This document shows positions 6,362-12,163 of a DNA stretch of 12,163 nucleotides, piece after piece (position 1 is the stretch's first letter; each line of letters opens with the position of its first letter). The notes beneath the pieces are model-generated. The model searched no databases. It was not told the origin of the DNA and saw only the letters and a program-made list of their open reading frames with translations. The stretch comes from Lachnospiraceae bacterium (lineage in GTDB: Bacteria > Bacillota > Clostridia > Lachnospirales > Lachnospiraceae). The stretch lies in NCBI GenBank assembly GCA_003519685.1, contig DOWG01000305.1:9214-21376 (forward strand), written 5' to 3'. Made by a program: the position numbers and the translations under genes.

Positions 6362-7468
6362 ATGGTCCGCAAATCAAAAACATTGTATATCGTTCTTTGT
6401 GAACTTATTGTATTGTCCTTACTCTCCTCTTTTATCATTAAGCAGAGCCTGAATACGGAAGCAGCGTTCCGCTCTGCCGCCTATGACAAGGAAAAAGATT
6501 TCATCAAATGGGTGAGCTTTGACGTAAGCTGCAAGGCTTTAGATAAAGCATATCAATATGACGTCAACTCTCAGACAGAGGAAATACCGCTGAATTGGAT
6601 TGAACTATTGGCTTATCTCGGGGCAAAATACGGAGGAGATTTTTCCAGGTATAAGGAAAAACATATGACGGAACTTGTAAAAAAGCTGCAAAGCAAGGAA
6701 GAAACCATGGAATCCCTTACGAAGGATATGAAGTACTATAACTATTATCTGGAGGCCTATACCGCAGTTCTTGGCGGAATGGTCGGGGAATATAAAATTG
6801 AGGTTCCGGATGAAACGGCTCCGGGAGGAAAGCGATGGGAGAATAAGTACGGTCTGAAAGCTTTCCTGCCAATCGCCAAATATTATCCCTACAGCCATTT
6901 CGATGATTTTGGCGTATCCAGAAGCTATGGATATAAGCGGAAGCATCTAGGCCATGATATGATGGGACAGGTGGGAACGCCGATCATCGCCGCAGAATCC
7001 GGTTATGTAGAGGCGCTTGGCTGGAATAAGTACGGCGGATGGCGAATCGGTATCCGAAGCTTTGATACAAAACGTTACTATTACTATGCGCATTTGAGAA
7101 AGAACTTCCCTTACAACAAATCCCTGGAGGTCGGCAGTATTGTTCAGGCCGGTGATGTCATCGGCTATATGGGAAGGACTGGATACAGCGCAAATGAAAA
7201 TGCGAATAATATCAATACTTCGCACCTTCATTTCGGTCTTCAATTAATCTTTGACGAATCGCAAAAGGAAGGTGTGAGTGAAATCTGGATTGACTGCTAT
7301 GATATCGTCCAGTTTCTGTACAAGAACCGCAGCGAAACGGTAAAGGATCCCGAAACCAAGGAATACCACAGAGTCTACCAATTTGTCGATCCCGTTGCAG
7401 AGTATTACATCAATCACAGTACCTATCAATACAACGATAATGAATTTGAAATCCATATTTATGAATAA
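6362..7468 (+). CDS. Membrane-anchored M23 (LytM-type) peptidase
   Basis: A 368-residue protein with an N-terminal hydrophobic segment (residues 8-26) and no lipobox, so it is probably anchored with the rest outside the cytoplasmic membrane. The peptidase domain spans about residues 165-300: the zinc ligands are H195 and D199 in HLGHD and H290 in SHLHFG, with H288 and H244 (YYAHL) as the catalytic-side histidines, all intact. It should cut peptidoglycan cross-bridges or act as a scaffold, as SpoIIQ-type relatives do. The middle (residues 40-140) and the tail after 300 are not recognised; the tail is longer than usual. The ribosome site AGGGAAG is 11 nt from the ATG, rather far. A CATAAAATA at 6317 resembles a mother-cell sigma -10 box, but I see no matching -35. 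Its stop is 9 nt from the converging germination operon. Confidence 0.87.
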   Translation: MVRKSKTLYIVLCELIVLSLLSSFIIKQSLNTEAAFRSAAYDKEKDFIKWVSFDVSCKALDKAYQYDVNSQTEEIPLNWIELLAYLGAKYGGDFSRYKEKHMTELVKKLQSKEETMESLTKDMKYYNYYLEAYTAVLGGMVGEYKIEVPDETAPGGKRWENKYGLKAFLPIAKYYPYSHFDDFGVSRSYGYKRKHLGHDMMGQVGTPIIAAESGYVEALGWNKYGGWRIGIRSFDTKRYYYYAHLRKNFPYNKSLEVGSIVQAGDVIGYMGRTGYSANENANNINTSHLHFGLQLIFDESQKEGVSEIWIDCYDIVQFLYKNRSETVKDPETKEYHRVYQFVDPVAEYYINHSTYQYNDNEFEIHIYE

Positions 7469-7477
7469 AGGCGGACG

Positions 7478-8578
7478 CTAAAACTGCTTTTTGATTTTCT
7501 TGATTTTAAACAGGCTTAAAAGCCCCAGCAGCAGCGGAATCAGATACTGGAACACCAGATTGATATAAACAATCACATTCTGATACAGGAAATCAAATTC
7601 AAACTGTGTTTTACTGAGATAGTACGTCAAATAAAATATAATCATTGTCAAAGGGGCGTACAGGAACCCCTTCTGCTTTAGATCAAACAGCCATTCAAAG
7701 CAGCGGACAATCAGGATCATAAAAATACAAATCGCAATAAAATCCGATAGAACACAGATTAAGGTAACAATCACCTCAAACCGTTCAAATATATTAAAGA
7801 AGGATATACTTTTCACAGTGATATAGAACGGGAACGGCAAATTTGCTGTCAATGCCGCTCCTGTAATTCCTATGGTTACTAAGGTTACCAGAAAGCAAAG
7901 GATTAGAAAGATAAAAGTTCCATACCATAAGGTACGCTTTTCTTTCTTGGTTGTGGAGATGCCCAGTTTGTCCGCAAAAAACAAGGTCAGAATCACATTT
8001 CCGCCTACCGTGATCACACCGACCGAAGCCCGGACCGTATCCATAAGATGGATCGTTGAAACCGGAAGTATATAATCCTTTCTAATCCTTGAAATTCCGC
8101 ATACAAACAGAATCGCAAAGATAACCAGAATCGTTCCAAGGGTAAATTCTGAAAACCGAAAAACCGTTTTTATCCCGCGAAGCAACGCATACGCCACCAG
8201 AACGATCAGGGTGATAAGGAAGAAGTTTGTTCTTGTCTGCGGCATTAATGTAAACTGCAAGGTCTGCGCATAGATGTTGATCTTAGCTGTAATGGAAAGC
8301 AGAAACCAGAGCAGATATCCAAATATAATAATTTTTGTAAGGAAAGCTCCAAATGCCTGTATCATGATTTCGTAGATATTTAAACCCGGAAAAGCTTTTA
8401 AAAGTCCAATAACAATCGCTGTTATCGGAAGAATTGCAACGGCAGACCAGAGGGGACTGATATAGGCACTTCGACCCGCTGCCGCTGCCAGAGCTCTGGG
8501 AATTTGACGCAGAATTGGTGATATGGAAATAAACACATACATATATGCAATCTGACGAAGGGATAGCTCCTTATTCAA
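7478..8578 (-). CDS. Spore germination protein, GerAB/GerKB family permease
   Basis: The B subunit of a GerA-type germinant receptor: a polytopic inner spore membrane protein of the amino acid/polyamine transporter superfamily, thought to form the germinant-binding pocket. About 366 residues with roughly ten hydrophobic segments, the expected length. The N-terminal ELSLRQIAYMYVFISIS is typical, as is the following helix. A GTG at 8587 is possible, but it has no ribosome site; the TTG at 8578 follows GAGGTGA with 5 nt spacing and yields the usual MNKE opening, so I prefer it. It is the last gene of the operon, and its stop faces the M23 stop with no hairpin between. The family is sure. Which receptor (A, B or K) cannot be said, nor can the germinant. 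Confidence 0.92.
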   Translation of the reverse strand: MNKELSLRQIAYMYVFISISPILRQIPRALAAAAGRSAYISPLWSAVAILPITAIVIGLLKAFPGLNIYEIMIQAFGAFLTKIIIFGYLLWFLLSITAKINIYAQTLQFTLMPQTRTNFFLITLIVLVAYALLRGIKTVFRFSEFTLGTILVIFAILFVCGISRIRKDYILPVSTIHLMDTVRASVGVITVGGNVILTLFFADKLGISTTKKEKRTLWYGTFIFLILCFLVTLVTIGITGAALTANLPFPFYITVKSISFFNIFERFEVIVTLICVLSDFIAICIFMILIVRCFEWLFDLKQKGFLYAPLTMIIFYLTYYLSKTQFEFDFLYQNVIVYINLVFQYLIPLLLGLLSLFKIKKIKKQF

Positions 8579-8588
8579 CCTGCTCACC

Positions 8589-8783
8589 TCATTTCATGTA
8601 TTTTTCCAGCATTGATGAAATACTGGAGAGATAGGGATTAATAACATAAATAATCCCTAAGGTCAGTCCAATGATTGAAAGAAGCAAAAAAAGGACAAGA
8701 TTTCTATTCGCGCCTAACAATTGATCCTTTTTTTTAATCATCGTATAAATTAGAGAAACAGCAAAGACATATATCATTTTCAT
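8589..8783 (-). CDS. Small two-helix membrane protein of the germination operon
   Basis: A 64-residue protein with two hydrophobic stretches (about 4-16 and 29-50) split by KKKDQLLGANRN, so a helical hairpin with the positive loop likely in the cytoplasm. Its ATG overlaps the C-subunit stop in a TAATG arrangement, and its stop lies just upstream of the B-subunit start, so it is translationally embedded in the operon. An ATG two codons later (8777) has the better GAGAGG spacing and may be the real start. Some GerA-type operons carry a fourth gene for a small two-TM protein (often called a D subunit) that modulates germination; this fits by size, topology and location. The sequence itself is not recognised as a named family. 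Confidence 0.8.
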   Translation of the reverse strand: MKMIYVFAVSLIYTMIKKKDQLLGANRNLVLFLLLSIIGLTLGIIYVINPYLSSISSMLEKYMK

Positions 8784-9925
8784 TAACCTCTCATTTCATA
8801 CAAATCTATCCGGCTATTCCATCCAAGGAGAAAAGATTTTGATATTTTGGAATTAAATCTATATTCATATTCAATATCAGAGATTCTCTGTGCCCAATCC
8901 GATTCAATTTTCTTCCATTCCCGCATATTCTGCTTTTCTACCATGCGTGCCAGCTGCAGAATATCAAGTCCGGTTGCCTTGGAATAGTTTACCGCAAGGT
9001 TGATCCGGTCATATAGATATTTGTTCTGCGCCTTCGTAAGCTCGTTCATCCGGTCCGCGGTAAAGATATCGTCGGATGTATTAACCTCCCGGATCATCGA
9101 TTCAAAATCAACCTTTATCGTAATTTTTATCTGTTTCCCCTCCAGTCTGGAATCAAGCTTTGTATCGGAATCCGATACCATAAGACCCACCTGGTTTTCC
9201 AAATAGATCGGATAATTGCGAACGATATCTTTCACAAAATTAACACCGGCAGAAGTCTCCTCATCCAGGTAATCCTTTAATTTATACTTATCAAATACCG
9301 CATATCCGGGAGTAAGAAAGCTTGCCGCCTCCGGAATAAGGAATGGAACAAGAATACTGGAATTGGTCTGCTTCATCTCATTTAACAGATTAACGAGCGT
9401 GTTATCATTTCTGGTAAGCATCTCCTCCTGCTTCTGCCGGATTGCTTCCAGATCCTCGTGAATCTTCTGTTCATTTTCAATTCCTTTCCTCATAAAATCG
9501 GATGCCATACTATCTTTTGTAATATAGAACAGAGCATCCATCTTAACCGTCTCGTCCCTGGATAGGAAATCAAGACAAATATCAATGCCATTCTTTGCCG
9601 CCGCATCCCCAATCAGAAAATACCCGGTATGCCCAAGGGAAATGGATTTCGTAGCTTTCCTTTTCAGATCCTCGTAGGCCTCATAGGGAGTTTTTCCTAT
9701 TCCCGTTGTAATCTCCTCTTCCATTGCACTCCCCGATTCCGGATCCGTCCCCCCGGTTGCATTAAATAATGCACTCAGCGTATATTCATTTTGTTTAAAA
9801 TCGATTCCCAGAACTCTGATTAAATTGATTTCATCAATTTCTCTTCGATTCATATCGCGGACGCATCCGCTAAGTAAGAAAGGCAGGATCAAAAAATTGC
9901 CGATGAAGAATACTATTCTTTTCAT
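8783..9925 (-). CDS. Spore germination lipoprotein, Ger(x)C family
   Basis: The C subunit of the germinant receptor, a lipoprotein on the outer face of the inner spore membrane. It has 380 residues from the ATG at 9925, which follows GAGGAG; an ATG at 9937 overlaps that site and lacks its own. The signal sequence ends in a lipobox L18-S19-G20-C21, with C21 the lipidated cysteine. After it come NRREIDEINLIRVLGIDF and the TPYEAYEDLKRKATKSISLG block, both hallmarks of the family. The C-terminal region (about 250-380) holds KITIKVDFES and SDWAQRISDIEYEYRFNSK, which are typical of the last domain. Length matches GerKC-type proteins. The gene is 28 nt after the A subunit and overlaps the next start by one base. 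Confidence 0.93.
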   Translation of the reverse strand: MKRIVFFIGNFLILPFLLSGCVRDMNRREIDEINLIRVLGIDFKQNEYTLSALFNATGGTDPESGSAMEEEITTGIGKTPYEAYEDLKRKATKSISLGHTGYFLIGDAAAKNGIDICLDFLSRDETVKMDALFYITKDSMASDFMRKGIENEQKIHEDLEAIRQKQEEMLTRNDNTLVNLLNEMKQTNSSILVPFLIPEAASFLTPGYAVFDKYKLKDYLDEETSAGVNFVKDIVRNYPIYLENQVGLMVSDSDTKLDSRLEGKQIKITIKVDFESMIREVNTSDDIFTADRMNELTKAQNKYLYDRINLAVNYSKATGLDILQLARMVEKQNMREWKKIESDWAQRISDIEYEYRFNSKISKSFLLGWNSRIDLYEMRG

Positions 9926-9953
9926 GATTCTCCTCATTTCTGCGCATTACATC

Positions 9954-11408
9954 CTATTTTTGTTTGGTATGGTTTTCCGGTGCAATTTTTTTGGAACGTT
10001 TGGTAAAATACTTAATCGGAAAACGGAATAAGGTATCCTTGTGATTTGATTTCTCGACATCAACAAAGGGTGACATATAGGCAACCCCATAATTATCCAG
10101 GCTGCACAGGTGGGTGATCAGCAGAATTAGACCGGCTGTCATTCCGAAGAAACCTCCGATTGCCGCCAGTACTGCCATAATAAATCTGGTCAAACGAATC
10201 CCGCTGCTTAAATCCTGGTTAGGAAGGATAAAGCCGGCAATTCCTGCCAGAGCGACAATAACCACCACGGTAGGGGAAACCAGCTTGGCCTCTACCGCGG
10301 ACTGACCGACCACCAATCCGCCCAGGATGGACATGGCAGTTCCTACCGTCTTTGGAAGCCGCAGCCCTGCTTCAATCAATATTTCGAAAGAAACCAGCAG
10401 ACCGAGGACCTCGGAGGCGGAAGAAAAGGGTACATTCTGCTTTGCCTTTTGGATGGACAGGGCAATCTCCGCCGGAAGCATTTGATTCTGATAAGTGGTA
10501 GCTGCAATATAGAATGCCGGCAGAAATATGGTTAAAATCATTGCAATATAGCGGATGATTCGTAAGGAGGAGCCGATAAAGAAGTGATTCGCATAATCCT
10601 CCGGGGACTGCATCAGCATTACCATCTGACAAGGCAGGATATAGACAAACGGAATACCGTCGACGACCACGGCAACCCTGCCATCCGTCAGATTCGCAGA
10701 AACCCGGTCCGGTCTCTGGGTATACATGATTTGGGGAAAGATACTTTTCTTATTATCCACCAGATATTCTTCAATGAATGCCGGCGTGGATACATTGTCA
10801 ATGTCTATATTTTGGAGCGTATCCCGTACCCGATTTACCGTATCCATATCAGCGACATTGCTAAGGTATGCTATGGTAATATCCGTTTTGGACAGTTTTC
10901 CTACATTGAGCTGTTCCATAACCAGAAACTCTGACTTTAGCCGTCTGCGAATCAGAACGGTATTGGTTCTCATAACCTCGATAAAGGAATCCTTTGCCCC
11001 TTTCATTACGCCTTCATCCGACGGTTCTGTGATGGAACGCTTATCAAAGTCTCTTACGTCAAAGATTAGCGCTTTCTGCTCCTGGTCAAAGACCAGCGCT
11101 GCCATTCCGCTTAGAATATAGCGCAGCAACAGCTGATAGTCGGCCACCTCATCGGTAAAAGCATGGAAGGCTCCCCCTTCTAAGAGATACTCCATAACTT
11201 CCTTTTCTGTCTGCATATCTTTCAGATTCTCATCCAAGGTCAAAGGCTTAAGAATCGTTTCATCCAGCATTAATGTACTCATTAAACCGTCCACCCCGAA
11301 TAAATGTACGGTTATCCCTTTATGTCCGATATTGAGCGGGCGCTGCACAATATCACCGCTTTTTACGAACAACTCTTTTAATTGCTTTGAATTTATCGTT
11401 TTTTCCAT
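9954..11408 (-). CDS. Spore germination protein, GerA/GerKA family
   Basis: The A subunit of a GerA-type germinant receptor, 484 residues, the normal family length. A hydrophilic N-terminal part (about 1-265) carries GVDGLMSTLMLDETILKPL and the conserved RTNTVLIRRRLKSE. Residues about 210-255 hold DNVSTPAFIEEYLVDN, PQIMYTQRPDRVSANLTDGR and VAVVVDGIPFVYILPC. About five to six membrane helices follow, with PAFYIAATTYQNQMLP, QSAVEAKLVSPTVVVIVALA, GFILPNQDLSSGIRLTRF and the final PFVDVE. The start at 11408 has AAGGAG 4 nt upstream. It is the first gene of the leftward operon. Such operons are usually read by the forespore sigma factor G. I found no clear sigma-G promoter; a weak TTGACG-15 nt-TATAGG pair (11475-11449) is the best I see. 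Confidence 0.95.
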   Translation of the reverse strand: MEKTINSKQLKELFVKSGDIVQRPLNIGHKGITVHLFGVDGLMSTLMLDETILKPLTLDENLKDMQTEKEVMEYLLEGGAFHAFTDEVADYQLLLRYILSGMAALVFDQEQKALIFDVRDFDKRSITEPSDEGVMKGAKDSFIEVMRTNTVLIRRRLKSEFLVMEQLNVGKLSKTDITIAYLSNVADMDTVNRVRDTLQNIDIDNVSTPAFIEEYLVDNKKSIFPQIMYTQRPDRVSANLTDGRVAVVVDGIPFVYILPCQMVMLMQSPEDYANHFFIGSSLRIIRYIAMILTIFLPAFYIAATTYQNQMLPAEIALSIQKAKQNVPFSSASEVLGLLVSFEILIEAGLRLPKTVGTAMSILGGLVVGQSAVEAKLVSPTVVVIVALAGIAGFILPNQDLSSGIRLTRFIMAVLAAIGGFFGMTAGLILLITHLCSLDNYGVAYMSPFVDVEKSNHKDTLFRFPIKYFTKRSKKIAPENHTKQK

Positions 11409-11643
11409 ACCGCTCCTTCTTTCTTAACTATCCATAACCTATATTTTCCCTATAAGACCTGTAAATATACGTCAATCGCGACAAGAGCGCCAATCAAAAA
11501 AGTCTATTCGTTGTTTTCCCTGAAAACGTCATTTTTATCTTATATACAAATACAAAAAGGAAGCTGCCGCTTCACGATTTTTTAACCGATAAAGTGACAG
11601 CCCCCGAATAAGTTCCCTATTCATTTGCAATTTTCTATGAAAT
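11409..11643. other. Gene-free stretch upstream of the germination operon
   Basis: There is no gene here. It should hold the operon promoter, which I could not place firmly. It contains an imperfect hairpin (11563-11572 with 11592-11601: ten pairs with one wobble and one mismatch on the minus strand, then TTCCTTTTT), a small GTTTTC/GAAAAC hairpin (11513-11527), and a 14-nt motif at 11492-11505 (AATCAAAAAAGTCT) that is repeated exactly at 11641-11654. Confidence 0.55.
11563..11601 (-). terminator. Possible second, imperfect terminator hairpin
   Basis: On the minus strand GCTGTCACTT pairs with AAGCGGCAGC (one G-U, one mismatch) around a 19-nt loop and is followed by TTCCTTTTT. It may back up the better terminator at 11645-11685. 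The long loop makes this uncertain. Confidence 0.35.
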
Positions 11644-11644
11644 C

Positions 11645-11685
11645 AAAAAAGTCTGTCAGGGAAATAATGGTTCCCGTAACAGACT
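11645..11685 (-). terminator. Terminator of the DUF6514 gene
   Basis: On the minus strand AGTCTGT (11685-11679), then CGGGAA/TTCCC pairing with a small internal loop, closes with ACAGACT (11656-11650) and runs into TTTTTT. It lies 58 nt after the gene's stop and separates it from the germination operon. Confidence 0.85.
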
Positions 11686-11743
11686 CTTTGGTTTATGTTT
11701 CGAAATATAATATATGGCTTCCCTGATGGTTATAATCTGGCGG

Positions 11744-12016
11744 TTATACATTCATTGTTAAGTAATCATCCACCATGTCTTTGATATGTATCGGAAAAAC
11801 TTTTCCTTTTACCAGCTGGTAGAGAAAATCTTCTGCTTCCCCCTCATCATCCGTGAAATCTTCTACTAAGGAATAATTGTCCGGTTCCTGCCTGTCATAT
11901 CCTTCCTTAAAGCATTCAATGCTATAATATGTGTTACTAAAAAACAAATGATAAACCAATTGAATATTCTCTGACTCTACTTTTACCGTTTTAGATTTTA
12001 AGTACTGCCTCTGCAA
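11744..12016 (-). CDS. DUF6514 family protein
   Basis: A 90-residue soluble acidic protein of unknown function. It resembles the DUF6514 proteins that are scattered through Clostridia: a mid-section YHLFFSNTYYSIECFKEG, an acidic VEDFTDDEGEAEDFLYQL helix and the closing KVFPIHIKDMVDDYL, where family members have a V(F/T)P(I/V)H(I/L)KD-V-(E/D)D-(Y/F)L ending. The start is a TTG at 12016, preceded by GGGGTG at 8 nt; no ATG or GTG is available in the frame between it and the upstream TAA. It is monocistronic with a strong terminator (11645-11685). The link to the germination operon is only positional. Confidence 0.72.
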   Translation of the reverse strand: MQRQYLKSKTVKVESENIQLVYHLFFSNTYYSIECFKEGYDRQEPDNYSLVEDFTDDEGEAEDFLYQLVKGKVFPIHIKDMVDDYLTMNV

Positions 12017-12049
12017 CCTTACGACACCCCGTTTCTTTTGATTTTAATG

Positions 12050-12068
12050 CGCTTTCATTAGATCATGA
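12050..12068. repeat. 19-bp direct repeat, copy 1
   Basis: CGCTTTCATTAGATCATGA, matching the copy at 12134-12152 at 18 of 19 positions; the period is 84 nt. It overlaps the left arm of the hairpin at 12060-12088. A continuing array to the right of the window is possible. Confidence 0.7.
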
Positions 12069-12088
12069 GTAAAAAGCACTCATGATCT
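12060..12088. repeat. Perfect 11-bp inverted repeat
   Basis: AGATCATGAGT (12060-12070) and ACTCATGATCT (12078-12088) are exact reverse complements around a 7-nt loop. It lies in the leader of the DUF6514 gene and has no T-run, so it is not a typical terminator. A second small palindrome, TGCAAGC-AA-GCTTGCA, lies at 12107-12122. Confidence 0.8.
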
Positions 12089-12133
12089 TTAGCTCCGATC
12101 GCGTATTGCAAGCAAGCTTGCATATGCTCACTA

Positions 12134-12152
12134 CGCTTTCATTATATCATGA
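12134..12152. repeat. 19-bp direct repeat, copy 2
   Basis: CGCTTTCATTATATCATGA, one base different from copy 1. That base turns TCTAAT (minus strand, copy 1) into TATAAT, so this copy carries a perfect -10 box. Confidence 0.7.
12141..12146 (-). promoter_or_regulatory. -10 box of a likely DUF6514 promoter
   Basis: TATAAT on the minus strand. A -35 box at the normal 17-nt spacing would fall just beyond the window end, so only half of the promoter is visible. The leader would be about 115 nt and contain the 12060-12088 hairpin. Confidence 0.35.
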
Positions 12153-12163
12153 ACACAAAAACA

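Noticed and set aside
11409..11480. A sigma-G promoter for the germination operon.
   Set aside because: Expected from biology, but no -35/-10 pair with correct spacing and sequence was found; the best pair is a weak sigma-A-like one with a 15-nt spacer.
11480..12163. CRISPR array from the repeats near the right end.
   Set aside because: Only two copies of a 19-bp repeat with an 84-nt period, the intervening DNA is itself palindromic, and no cas gene is present.

Overview
The window looks like chromosome from an anaerobic, endospore-forming member of the Clostridia, probably Lachnospiraceae-like. The evidence is a GerA-type spore germination operon, a clostridial-type small ferredoxin, DUF4474 and DUF6514 family proteins, AGGAG-type ribosome binding sites and moderate-to-low GC. 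No database search was possible, so family names rest on recognised motifs.

Left part (1-2750). The 5' tip of a leftward gene lies at the edge. A rightward two-gene unit follows: a membrane-anchored DUF4474 protein and, 5 nt later, a calcineurin-like metallophosphoesterase of the LpxH-like type with all metal-binding motifs. A perfect 18-bp stem at 2125-2170 separates this unit from a convergent flavin reductase gene (FMN split barrel), which has a strong sigma-A-like promoter at 2838-2866.

Middle (2750-5700). This stretch is leftward, visibly more AT-rich and looks like a decaying carbohydrate-use locus. A YesN-type response regulator is cut off just after the receiver domain and joined directly to the middle of a polysaccharide-lyase-like or toroid-type protein. 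That second protein is itself split by a frameshift. An intact GH28-like (polygalacturonase-like) beta-helix protein without a signal peptide follows. The simplest reading is one internal deletion that removed the DNA-binding half of the regulator, anything between, and the start of the next gene.

Right-centre (5700-7470). A 63-residue single-cluster [4Fe-4S] ferredoxin is transcribed rightward from a near-consensus promoter (5812-5840). A short hairpin lies at the predicted transcript start and a clear terminator follows the gene. Next is a membrane-anchored M23 (LytM-type) peptidase with all zinc ligands.

Right part (7478-12163). A leftward germinant receptor operon runs in the order A subunit, C lipoprotein, a 64-residue two-helix membrane protein, B subunit. 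It converges on the M23 gene with only 9 nt between the stops. Upstream lies a leftward DUF6514 gene with its own terminator. The right edge carries a perfect 11-bp hairpin flanked by two near-identical 19-bp direct repeats.

The most notable items are the deletion/fusion scar at about 5280, the fourth small membrane gene in the germination operon, the DUF4474-metallophosphoesterase pair and the right-edge repeat cluster. I found no convincing evidence of a wholly new defence or mobile system.
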